From positions 8,496,501 to 8,560,500 of the forward strand of contig OY540822.1 in the NCBI GenBank assembly GCA_961205875.1: a stretch of DNA of 64,000 nt. Reading direction: 5' to 3'. The number at the start of each line of letters is the position of its first letter. Within the stretch, counting starts at the first letter, position 1. Origin of the DNA: Sialis fuliginosa (Eukaryota > Arthropoda > Insecta > Megaloptera > Sialidae). The notes beneath the pieces are model-generated. The model worked only from the letters and a program-made list of their open reading frames with translations. It made no database searches and was not told the DNA's origin. Positions 35,759 to 47,106 of the stretch are shown here, in pieces. Both the position numbers and the translations under genes were made by a program.

Positions 35759-38700
35759 TTAATCTTCAGTGTTTTCGACATCTCTCAATCTAATTGTCAA
35801 GTTTTCTCTGAAAAAGAAAAAGCAAAAGAATAATAGATTTGGAATGAAACAACATTGATTACACTGGGCGACAAAAAAACATTTGTGTTTGCTGCAGGGT
35901 ATACAATAACTTCTAAGGGTAATTTGGGCATGCCAAATCCAAAAATGACTATCATTTTGCTCAATCAACTACTTCAACCAAATGTCATTTGTAATGTAGC
36001 TATGGGTCCTAATTGAACTAAAAAACCTTAAATTATACACATTCATAAAGTTATTATATTTTAGCCAAAATTCAAACAATTTTAATGCAATTTACTAAAT
36101 TTGTGGCTTTATCTATCTTCTTTACTGTGTTAAAATTTTAATGTAATCAAATGAAAATTGTCGAAATAGTACTAAAATAGTACTTCGATTTTTGTTCGTT
36201 TAAAACATGATTTTTGAAGAAAATAACATTATGAATGTGTATAATTTAAGGTTTCTAAGTTGAATTAGAACCCATAGCTACATTACGAATGATATTTGGT
36301 TGAAGTATTTGATTTAAAAAAAATATATATGAATTTAAATGTTTGCTATAAAAAAAACGTTTTTTTTGCAATATCCCAAAAACAAGAGCTGATTGAGCAA
36401 AATGATGGTCATTTTTGGATTCAGCGTGCCCAAATTACCCATAAAAAGTTGTTGTTTACCCTGCAGCAAAATGGCTGTCGACCAGTGTTATTTATTAAAT
36501 AAATAAAACTCACTTATCAATGAAGAGTTCTGGAACCTGGTTTTTGTATCCAACTAAACTTAACTGAAAAAAAGTTATTAAAATATGTTAAACAATTATT
36601 ATATGTAGAATTTAAGAAAATGACCATTTTTTATGATTTTTATTTTGACTTCGAGGCTTTTTAGGTCATTATATGTAAATAAAATAGTTATATGTGATAT
36701 AACATCCAATTAATAAAATAAATTCCATGTTGTAAAATATTCCTATTGTTAAATAAAAACATGTATAAGTATCATTGTTATTAACAGATACTGATGAAGT
36801 CTGAAACAAGACAAAACGTCTATAATAATAAATAATGTTATATTACATATAACTATTTTATTTACATATAATGACCTAAAAAGCCTCGAAGTCAAAATAA
36901 AAATCAATTATTATATTTATATATATTTTATATCTATACATACTTCGTTAGAGACTTCTTCATCCTCCCCACTATTTTGAATTAACAGAAAGCTGTATTT
37001 CCCATCTGAACTTTTGAATTCGCTTAGATCGATTGTGCATGGTATTGTTGTTAGTTCATCCACTTTCTTCGTAAGACCCTGACAAGTCTCAACAATTGTA
37101 ATTGGTTTCTGTAAGGCCGTGATTGGGACACTAAGAGTCAGACATTCTATATCCCAAATATCTTTTAAAAACGATCCTTGTATTGCGGCACCTTCGGCAA
37201 TTACTTCATCTGATCTAGCTGATAATATTTCGGCATCAAGGAACATACTTGCGATGAACGACTGGAGCTTTGGTATTTTTACGGATCCTCCACATAGCAC
37301 AACCTGAAAAAGCGTTGCTGTATTATCTATATTATAATATTAAATTGAAAAACATACCTTCCGAATGTCGATGCTTGCAACATTAGCGCTCTTCAAAACC
37401 TCGTTGATCGGCTGCTTATATTGTTCTAAATGCGGAGAGATTAGACTCTCGAATCTAGACCTAGTAACTGTCTGGTTACAATCAACACCTTCGAACAGCG
37501 ATTCAATGAATACACGGCTGCTGTAAACAGTACTTAAGACTCGTTTGCAGTCCTCCGAATATTGTCTCAACTTGATCATTGACCTGCTACTCTCTTTAGG
37601 GTCGAGTTTATATTTCTGGTAAAATTCACCAGCAATATAATCAGCCAACAACGAAGTAAACATGTCACCACCTAGATTAGACTTGTATACGTTTGCGTCG
37701 ATACTGTAAAAACCATCAGCAACGGTCATTACGGTAACATCGCAAGTGACTCCGCCCAAGTGATAGACGAGCACTTTATAGTTTTCAGACTTGTCGAATC
37801 CTATTTCATAGGACAACAGAGCAGCAGATGGTTCGTTGACAATTTGCAACACAGAAAATCCAGCTGCGTCTCCGATTCGGCTGATAGCTTGTCTGCTTTC
37901 GCAGTTGAAATGAACAGGTACGGCTATGACTACACCTAAGTTAGTTTTGTGCGTAGATCTTGCTGCTATCTCATACAAATGTTTAAAAAGCATTGTCGCA
38001 ACATCTCGAGGTGATACCATGATATTAGTTAGAGAGTACAGGATACGACCTTCTTCAAAGGTGAGGTTCATATCTTTAATGGAGCATATCTGTTCGATCT
38101 CCTTCGTCGGAATGTTTCTGTTTAGAAGTTTTTTGCAGCATAAAGCTATGTTGTCATTGCAACGCGACATGGTACTCTTAGCAGCTTGTCCAACTGAGAC
38201 TTCTAGGTCTGATACTGCAACCACCGCAGGAGTTACTCTTTCTCCTGAGTCATTAGTCACAATTGAAGTATTCCCATCCTAAATAAAACATGTAAGTTTA
38301 AAACAAACCAACAACATGAGTATTTATCGACAAATAACATTGATTATACATAAAATCAACATTAATTGTATAGTATTTGACTCGTTTTAGTTATGTTTAA
38401 AAACTATGCCGGTTGTAAATTAAAAAATAAATAAAACTAACGAAATTACCTTATAAAATGCTAAACACATGGACGAATTACCAAAATAAATTCCAAAACA
38501 TGAACTTCGTTGTTGGTACATAATGTTATTCACTAATTATTACTTAAAAAACTAAATAAAATAATGTAAACAATAAAAACGTCTCCAAACCATGTGTCTT
38601 AACCTTAAATTATATTTTAAAAACCAGTGTCCTTCAAACTATATTCCCAGAATACTACGTATAATAGAAAAATATACAATTTGTATTTAATGATATATTC

Positions 38701-41148
38701 TATAAAAGATTCAGTTTTATAGTTTTCTGTTAGTATAATAACATAAGACTTGAATTTATAAATATAAATATTGTTTTTAATTTTTTAAATTCGTTTATAA
38801 ACTAGTGCTGCACTCTAGTATTTCCACCGTATAACTTCTGACGGCGACGCCACAAATCACGACGACGCCATTATGTATTTCATTTATGTACATAATTGAA
38901 TTTGAATTTTCTAACAGTTTTTTTCTAATATAATTGAATTTTCTGAGACTTTTGTAGATAATTATGTGTAATGTAATGAAAAAAATAAATATAAAGATTT
39001 TCGGAATATCATTCTATCTTTTTCATTTTATTTACATTATTTACAATGCCTCGAAATAAATCAAAAGAATTGAATTTCAGAGAAAAAACGTTAATTATAT
39101 TTAATGCGTTTTTTATACCATCGTTAAATTCAAGGGTTATTTTAAGAAAAAAATTTAACTGCAAATACCTTCTTTTTTCTTGCTCTACACTTACACTTTT
39201 TTATATTTTTCTTTCTATTTGCAATTTTTCAACTATACAATTTAGCTTTTACAACTGCAGTTTTCATTTTTGGAACTGCAGAAAAAAACTACAACTACAC
39301 ACTAAAACTACACAGGTTAAATTATTTAACGTGAATCTTAGCTTCTTAGTGTAAACCGCGTCTATTTTTTTTCAGCTAACATTTGGTCGCACCAGTAGAC
39401 ATCTTTCAGTACTTTTTCAAGAGCCCTGAAGACATCAAAGTTGGTCAAGAAAACGGTGACTAAATTGACGCAACTTATAACCAGAAACCAAGATTTCATA
39501 TCAAGATCACTTAACGTATTTTGAAAAATTCCATTGAAATTAATTTTTTTAATTTAAAGGGCATAGGGGGATAAGCATATGAAAATTGCCCCCGAAAGAT
39601 ATTGGATTGAAATTTTCAGGATATGTTGATACTATAAAAATACTAAGATCCTGAAAATTTCAGCTCCTAACCTAAACTGGTTTTCTGAAAATAAAAAAAA
39701 ACGTGAAAATAAAAAATAAAAAAAAATTTCTTCTATAAACCGATTTTGATAACAAATTTATATGTTTCAGAGGCCTATAGAAGCTTCTCAAAAAAAAGAT
39801 TAAAGCAATATTTATTGGTATTAACCCTGGGAAAAAAATATTTTATGTTATTTTATTTTTTTTAACTATGATGCTTTTTTCGAACACAATTATAAAACAA
39901 TTTTTTTTTCAAAGCCTATGTACCTCTAGATAACATATAATTTATTCAGATTTTCTCAAAGGGTTAGATCAAAGTTAAAAAAAATAAAAACCATTTTTTT
40001 TGTTAAAAAATTCACTTCTAAATTATTATTATTCGTAATCTTTTTAATATCATTTTGTTCTGTAAATTTATCACTTTTAATCAATTCAACCATCGAATAA
40101 TATTGGAAAAAACATTTTTTTTGTTTCATTTTCAATCCGAAGAAAATTTTTATTTTTTTATTTTCACGTTTTTTTTTATTTTCAGAAAACCAGTTGAGGT
40201 TAGAAGCTGAAATTTTCAGGATCTTAGTATTTTTATAGTATCAACATATCCTGAAAATTTCAATCCAATATCTTTCGGGGGCAATTTTCATATGGTTATC
40301 CCCCTATGCCCTTTAGATTTAAATAAAATGAATTATTTGAAAAAAATCGAATTTTTGTGCAACCGATTATAATGATGTAAAAATTTTGAATTAGTATAAT
40401 AAATAAATCCTCCATCCTTAAAAAAATGCGCACTGCAAAAAAAATAAAATAAAATATTTATTTCTTCCATTTTTTGTCACTGTTGGTTCCGCCATTTTAA
40501 GAAAATGCTTCATAAACTATAGTTTTACATACCTATAAAAGCTATCGAAAAAAATCCTTCATAACAATAAATAATCGAAATTGATTATACATCCAAAATA
40601 CATTATTGATAACTTAGCTTATAATAAATGACAATATAACCGCCAAAAAACATCATATATGCAGAAAAAAAACGTGAAATATCAAATATTTTTTCTCCCC
40701 CATTTTAAAATATACTTATTATTGAAAAAATCTCTCATAAATTAATAAAAAAGTTAAAAATGGCTTTATAGAAAGAACAATTAATATATTTTGAACCTTT
40801 ATAAACAATAATAAAGCGCCATATAGTTTAAATGTTCATTATTTTTATAAATTAAACAGTTCATACCTAGCACGTTGAAAAATTATTTCAAATATAAAAT
40901 TGGTAAAAAAAGTTGAAAATTATCATATCCAAGGGACGTTTATGTAATAATTCCCTCAGAAAATGATATTTAATTTCAAAAAAATGAGGTAGTTTGTTAA
41001 AAACATGTACATTTGATAAAAAAATTTGGCGGGAAAAGACATAAAATAATTAAATAATTACCTTTCTGTATAAGGCAATAGCAACATTAGAATTTCCAAA
41101 TGATATGCCATAACAATCTTGAATTATTGGTTCTAACGCACACGCCAT
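35759..41148 (-). CDS. HSPA14: Divergent Hsp70, HSPA14/Hsp70L1-type ribosome-associated chaperone
   Basis: Five minus-strand exons: 41062-41148 (ATG 41146-41148), 37358-38278, 36944-37303, 36514-36563 and 35759-35807, totalling 488 aa. The order of actin-like ATPase motifs is clear: the N-terminal loop YGISFGNSNVAIALY, NDSGERVTPAVV, AVPVHFNCESR, NEPSAALLSYEIG, YHLGGVTCDVTVM, and VVLCGGSVKIPKLQ near residue 340. The substrate-binding region is short, as in HSPA14 (about 509 aa in human) and unlike canonical Hsp70s of about 640 aa. HSPA14 partners the J-protein MPP11/DNAJC2 in the ribosome-associated complex acting on nascent chains. Both phosphate-binding loops are degenerate (no DLGTT; His in place of Asp in DLGGGT), as in that subfamily. 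Intron 1 (2.8 kb) holds a 757-bp foldback element; the introns near the 3' end hold two more. Confidence 0.9.
35861..36488. mobile_element. Foldback MITE ACACTGG..CCAGTGT in HSPA14 intron
   Basis: Arms of about 240 bp (acactgggcgaca .. tgcagggta .. cataaagtta; mirrored .. aatgtgtataattt .. ctgcagcaaa .. tgtcgaccagtgt) span the last intron of HSPA14 almost completely. Confidence 0.75.
36634..36904. mobile_element. Foldback MITE in HSPA14 intron
   Basis: gatttttattttgacttcga .. aaaatagttatatgt is mirrored by acatataactatttt .. tcgaagtcaaaataaaaatc. Arms are about 70 bp. Confidence 0.75.
39345..39497. mobile_element. Diverged copy of the GATCTTGGCTTCTGG hairpin
   Basis: cttagcttcttagtgtaaaccgc .. 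gaagacatc .. gacgcaacttataaccagaaacc follows the layout of 21512-21662. Confidence 0.45.
39557..40313. mobile_element. 757-bp foldback element in HSPA14 intron 1
   Basis: Arms of about 150 bp or more run inwards from aaagggcataggggg (left) and its complement (right), through gcccccgaaagatattgg, ctgaaaatttcag and ccagttgagg-type blocks to A/T-rich inner ends. No coding capacity. Confidence 0.85.
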
Positions 41149-41376
41149 AATTTCTTTGAAAAATAATAAAATTTATAATTATAAATGCGGACACTTCGTT
41201 TGAATGGTTCACTACGAATGAGCTGTTTCCTAGATCCTCCGTCGACGCGACATCGGTTTTCGGTGCTTTTTTTTGGTACCTAATCAAAATGCACGAAAAT
41301 TTGCGTAGGAGGCGTAGTGACACAAATTATTGACTGATTTAGTTTATTAAAACATTTTTACGAACGATACCTATAC

Positions 41377-41760
41377 AGTGTATTCCAAATTGATTAAGAC
41401 ATAGGAAATTTAACATGAGGACAATTAAAAATGTTGTAGTAACCTTTGGTCAAATTAAACGATGTATCATTTTGAAATGCCGCCTCGAAACTAACTGATA
41501 AATTTTAAATTAATCAACTGTATTTTGTTTTCAACTTTAATGAAAATTAAAGTAAACATCCTAGATAAAATTATAATAATATTTTTTGGCTGGTATAAAT
41601 TTGAAAACAAAATACTAATTACTATTTTATTAAATTTTGTGGCGGCATTTCAAAATGCGCCAATCACATATCGTTAAATTTGACCAAATGTTACTATATA
41701 CAACATTTCTAATTGCCCCCATGTTAAATTTCTTATGTCTTAATCAACTTGGAATACACT
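41377..41760. mobile_element. AGTGTATTCCAAG MITE, uninterrupted copy
   Basis: agtgtattccaaattgattaa .. to ..ttaatcaacttggaatacact. Internal arms gaggacaattaaaaatgttg and mirror. It gives the empty-site reference for 19607-20427. Confidence 0.85.
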
Positions 41761-42176
41761 GCGTATAAGAATATTAATTATTAAGGATACGTTCTAATTT
41801 TACAGTTACATAATATATTATTATATTATATGGTGTTTATAATCATTAGTTGGCCCCACTGGAGGGGTATCAGGTTTCTCTGCCTTACTCCCACCTCACC
41901 CCACCACTATAAGCCACTGTACTGTATTTTTTTTAAGTATATGTCCCAATAACTGATTTGGGCCTTAGGAAAACTACTTTACTCTCTAAGTTAGAAATAA
42001 TTAATTTAGGCCACTTTGTTTATAGTTTAAGAATTTAAAATTATCATATTTAATCAAAACTATCAATATTTATAAATCGTTATTTATGTATTTCTTCAAT
42101 AATTATGCATTCTTCTTTTAAATAATTTTGAACAAAATTATTTGTTCTTATTTTATGTAATAATAACCCTCTTAAA

Positions 42177-42481
42177 TATATAGGGCTGTAACTACCACCA
42201 GAGCAGTGCGCCGGGGCCCGTGAGGTTAGGGGGGCCCCGTGGTAGCGTAAAACTTTTATTTTTATTTGGTTCTTGAAAATGTTAAACAAATTTTGATTTT
42301 AATGATTTTTTTTCGTTGGGAACTTTTACATTTATTATTTAAAAAAAGGTCATTAAAATCTAAATTACACATAAGTGGTACATTTCCAAGAATCAAAAAA
42401 AAGGTCTTCAATTTTTCATATTTTGAGGGCCCCTCGGTCTCTTCTTGCCCCAGGGCCCCCGAGCCTGTATTTACGGTCCTG
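42177..42481. mobile_element. hAT MITE, GGGCYGTAAC..TTTACGGTCCTG
   Basis: Ends tagggctgtaacta and atttacggtcctg, with GGGGCCC-rich subterminal DNA. CTCTTAAA lies at 42169-42176 and at 42482-42489, an 8-bp target duplication. Confidence 0.8.
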
Positions 42482-42810
42482 CTCTTAAAGCTTGGTATGT
42501 ACTGATTATATTTTAAATATCACATTTATTTAACTTAATTATTTATATGTTTAATTAATAAATAAATATAATATGTCCGATCTTCTATAAATAATATGAA
42601 CGCCATTTTACTGTTAACATGAATTCCTATTGGTTGAAATCCTCCAATGAGAAATGCTTTCTGGGAATTATTACCTGTTCTCTTTTCAAAACAAGTTTTA
42701 GTGTACTTAAGCCAATAATAAATAAGTCAAGTTGAAATAGGGTTTTAACTATAATAATAAAATAATGCAATATATAGGTCACTATATTATATAGCCCTTG
42801 TAGTCCAAAC

Positions 42811-43452
42811 TTATAACAAAATTATCTCCTAAAGAAAGAAATCTACTCAATCGACGAGTTTTTCGTCTTAATATAAGATTTCTTTATATCTTATAATGTA
42901 TGTATTTTTTATCTTATTGTTAGTATGTTACTTATATTTATACAATTCGTAACTATTTTTATTGTATCACTGTTTTTATTATTATTATTAATGCAGTGGC
43001 TTAGTAAAAAAAATTTTCGGGGGGGGGGGGGGGGTTAAGCTTGGGGCTCCTAATACCTAATCTTATGACTAAAAAAAAGAAAAAACACAATTGAAAGTTA
43101 ATTAATAAGTAGTTATTGAAGACCTTTTTTTTTTTAGTCATATAAATAACTAACAATAAGTGTAGTTAACTATATGATCAAAACATTGAATATTTGAATA
43201 TTTCGGGGGGGGGGGGGGGTATAATCACAAAAAAGATCATTCAATTCAAAATTGTAATAATAATTTCATATATTTTAAGAACATTGAATATTTCGGAGGG
43301 GGGGTTTCGACCCCAAAACCCCCCTCGTTCCTACGCCACTGTATTAATGTCATTACTATTATTATTATTGCTTTAATATTGTTCATTTTTATCTATTAAC
43401 TATGTTCATAGTTTGTATAAGGCTCACGAACAATAAAGATTTATTATTATTA
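42811..43452 (+). mobile_element. Retroelement 3' tail with nested hAT MITE
   Basis: The insert ends gaacaataaagatttattattatt, a typical LINE/SINE 3' end with AATAAAG and ATT repeats. Removing the hAT at 42994-43341 leaves about 290 bp. Confidence 0.6.
42994..43341. mobile_element. hAT MITE CAGTGGC..GCCACTG with G-runs
   Basis: Ends cagtggcttag and ctacgccactg. The flanks 42986-42993 and 43342-43349 are both TATTAATG. It holds two uninterrupted G runs (about 43019-43034 and 43205-43219) and a G7/C6 pair near 43297-43323. Confidence 0.9.
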
Positions 43453-44393
43453 ATTCATTCCTTAGTTTACTTAAGCTATTAGGTACCTAATTGACTAATT
43501 TTTGTTCAACTGTATCAATCAATTTTTTTTGCAAAATTTGATAAATTTTTAATAAATATATTAAAATCTTCAGGGGTTTTTTTAAGAAAATTTTTCAACT
43601 GCAAATACCATTTTTTTTGCTTTTTTTCTCTTCACTTTGTATACAAACAAATTATTTATACCTTTTTTGCTATACACTTACACTTTTTTATATTTTTATT
43701 TCTATAGTTACAATTTTTCAACTATACACAAATTAGCTTTTACAACTGCATTTTTGTAACTGCAGAAACAAGCTACAAATACTACAACTACAAACTCCCT
43801 CGTTGTAACTTGCTAAGATTGGCCCATCAGCAACTTCCCATTCCATCTTGTGTCCCTGTGCTCTCTAATGCAAATATAATCTCACAACAAATACTTTTAA
43901 TAAAAATCAACCACAAAGCAGAAAATAATATATTGAGAAGAAAAAGAATATTAAAATCTAAAATTTATTAAAATAATTATTTAATTAACAAATTATGGGA
44001 AGCAATTTGTTTTATTTGACGTAGAGTTGAAATCTCGAAAAATTCATGATTAAAACGAGACAAAATGGCGTTTTTTAACGAATAATTTCATTTTATTTTC
44101 TTTTAAACATTTAAAAAAATAAAATTAGGTGTTGTATGTAATAACTGTATTTGTAAAATAGAAATAAAAATATATAAAGCACGATCTGCTTAATAATAAT
44201 ATATTTCTAAAAAATATTTAAAAAATTGAATATTTTTGTGAAAATCGTACAAAGGTAATTATAGTTCAGTGGTTTAAACGGATATAGTTATGCGCTACGG
44301 TTCCAGGAAGTTAAACCATCTTCCTCAAACTGACATATGAACATTAAAAATATTGTATTTTGAAGAACTGTCCGTATATTTTCATCTACAATT

Positions 44394-46148
44394 ATGAAAT
44401 TCGTCATCACAGGAACGATGATAGCAAACGGAGAAACTCATTTGGTAAGTTATTTACTTACGTAATTATTTATATATCTAAAAAAGCTGTTCTCACCGTT
44501 TTTATCAACATTTATATGGTGTAAAACCTAGTAGACATTTTTTCATCAAAATTGGGATCGAAAAAATGTTTAAGATACACCCTTCCTCCTTACGGGTTGA
44601 ATTTTGGAAAATGCTTACATCTTAAAAAGAAGACACCAATAAATTTCATTAAAGTTAATGAGTGAGTGACTAAATGAGAACAAACTCTTTACTCTTATTA
44701 TATGTAAGGTAGTGGCACCAGTCTTGGCAAGGACCCCAGTAATGGCAAATTTTTAATTAAATATATACTGATTAAGAAATATGTGTTGATATTTGATTAC
44801 TACCATTTCTGAATATTATTCTATATACATTTAACTGTTTTACAGAGTGATTTGATGACAATCGGCCAATAGGTGTCAAAATGGTGGACATTTAAACTAA
44901 TTATTAGTATAATTTATTTATTAATTATTATATTATCATAGCAACTGTTTTACATTGTTTCAAATTTGACGATTCTTTCTTTTATATCTTTTGTGTATCA
45001 TTTTGTAATCATTAGCAACTGTCCATCACTACCTGCTCATTACTGGTTTCACCTTTGCCATTACTGGAGAAAAAACATGAACAAAAAAAGTAATTAAATT
45101 AACTAAATAAAGAGTTACTTGTTTTATTAGTAACATGAGTTCATGAGAATTACAAAAAAACAAGCCCATTAATGAAAAAACAAACGAAAACTTGCTCTTA
45201 TAGTGGCCATTACTGGTGCCTTTACTGTATATTAATTTTATTTCAAATAAAAAAACAGTTTAACAGCCCCCCCCCCTTCTTTAGGGGTTAAATTTCAGAA
45301 AATCCTTTAGTTTTACCAATGAAATTTCACGTTTATATTAACACTAAAAGATAAACAATAATATAGTTAGAATTTCTTGATCCAAGTCAATATTTTACCT
45401 GCACGGGAAAAAATGTGATCAAATCAGATCTTGATAGATCTGCATTTTGAGACAACATCATATTTTTTCACTGGCTTTTGATCTGTGGAGACCTGTCAAT
45501 ATTTACAAATTTCTATAACTATTTACAAAGATCGTTGTAACGTTGAAAATTCATGAACTTTCAACATTGAAATTTCATGAATTTTCAATGTTTCAATCTC
45601 TATAACGATCTTAATTAGAAATCTTTGTAGATCTTTCCAGGTCTCCACAGATCAAAAACCAGTGAAAAAATATGATGTTTCAAAATGCAGATCTATTAAG
45701 ATCTGATTTGATCACTTCAGATCTGAAATTTTTTCCCGGGTATGTTGGTCCAGGTTTTTTGGCTGGACGTTGATGAGTCAGTCACTCAGGACTTCTCTCT
45801 TGATATATATAGATATTTGTAAGATTCATTTGTCATAACGATTAAGTAGTAAGTTTGGCATTTGAATGACACATACTTGAAAATTTGGAATCGTTCAAAT
45901 ATATTTTTTTCTTTTTTTAGATTAATTATGCGTTAGAAGATCTGATAATGCGAAATGGAAAAATATTAAGCAGGCAACCATATATTACTGAAAAACATAT
46001 TGCACGTGTTCTTCGAAATAAAAACAAAATAATTTATCTGCTAAAACTGAGAAAATTGGCGAAAGAAAATTATAAAAACAAACCAGGGCCGAAAAAACCT
46101 GTCGAATTCTCTTATGTTTATAACAATATCGTTTACCAAATGATTTAA
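44394..46148 (+). CDS. Small two-exon protein of unknown function (92 aa)
   Basis: Exon 1 is 44394-44444 (MKFVITGTMIANGETHL, then a perfect gtaagt donor). Exon 2 is 45921-46148 after a polypyrimidine tract and ttttttag, joining in phase 0 and ending in TAA. The protein has no signal peptide or membrane segment. It is basic in the middle (HIARVLRNKNKIIYLLKLRK), then KPGPKKP, and ends in a Tyr/Val-rich tail. I do not recognise the family. Two MITEs fill the 1.48-kb intron (44706-45229 and 45402-45741). The good splice signals and composition unlike the flanking AT-rich DNA argue for a real gene; its short length and lack of a known domain argue for caution. A further 5' non-coding exon is possible. 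Confidence 0.45.
44706..45229. mobile_element. GGTACTGGCACCAG MITE in intron of the 92-aa gene
   Basis: aaggtagtggcaccagtc to attactggtgcctttactgta with all internal family blocks. Confidence 0.75.
45402..45741. mobile_element. Foldback MITE with CCCGGGAAAAAATTT ends
   Basis: Arms of about 130 bp (cacgggaaaaaatgtgatca .. gatcttgatagatctgc .. ctgtggagacctg and mirror). Companion of 6489-6702. Confidence 0.8.
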
Positions 46149-46392
46149 AGGAGCAAATTAATTGCCAAAACGCCTAAATCCATTTTTAAGAATTTCCTCT
46201 ATATTGCATGTAATTATTTGTTGAATAAACTTTGTCGTTTTAGCTTCCTAATGATTAAAATATATTATACTTACTTTTATGAGTATCTACTACATAAATT
46301 ATAAAATAATTAAATTAGCGATGAATAAATTGTATTGATTTCATGTAAAATGTATTTATTAATAATGATCATTTAAATTTCAGATGAATATC

Positions 46393-46837
46393 AAGTATCA
46401 CCAGTCTTGGTCGCTTTAGGAGCAAGGTACACTGTTTTTTGGGATTGTTGGGCTTTTTTGTAACTGTTATAAACTCTTGTTACTAATAAAACATGTACCT
46501 TTTTATTAAATCAATTTAATTTTTATTTGTTTATGTTTTTCTCCATAAAGTAAAACCAGTAATGAGCACCCCCCAGTTATGGACAATTTGCTAATGATTG
46601 TATATACAACACAAAAGTTATAAAATAAAGAATCGTTAAATTTGAAACAATTAATGTAAAGCAGTTGCTATGATAATATAATAATTTATAAATAGATTAC
46701 ACTAATAATTAGTTTAAATGTCCTTCATTATGACATCAATTCTCCGATTGTCATCAATATTATGCTGTTTTAGAGTCTTTTTAGTGTCTATATATATATA
46801 GATTATGATTCAGATTCAAGACTGGTGCCAGTACCTT
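46393..46837. mobile_element. GGTACTGGCACCAG MITE just downstream of the 92-aa gene
   Basis: Starts aagtatcaccagtcttgg and ends caagactggtgccagtacc. Confidence 0.7.
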
Positions 46838-47106
46838 ATTAAACCATTATAGTAAAACTTAACTATGTTAAATTTTTCATGTATCATCAAAATTAAAAAT
46901 AAGATGGCACTTGTCAAAAAAAGGAATTTTTTATTTTCGTATAAATCGTACAATATTAAAATGGCTAAAAATTTGGTAAAAACGATTACAAAGAATTTTT
47001 TTTAAAGAAAATTACAGCATTAAAACTTTAATTTTAATATTCCTCTAAAAATTCTACAGCAAGTATAAAAAAATGTAAACTATGTTTGAAAGCTTATACT
47101 CATAGT

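Larger units (their letters stand above)
42100..43920 (-). mobile_element. Repeat copy broken by three insertions (partner of 58780-59870)
   Basis: The pieces (caagctttaagag side, gttaaaaccctatttcaac, gtccaaac / taattcattc, caactgcaaatacc, caacgagggagtttg complement) lie in the opposite order and strand to the continuous copy at 58780-59870. Between them sit the hAT at 42177-42481 and a retroelement-like 3' tail at 42811-43452. Confidence 0.8.
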
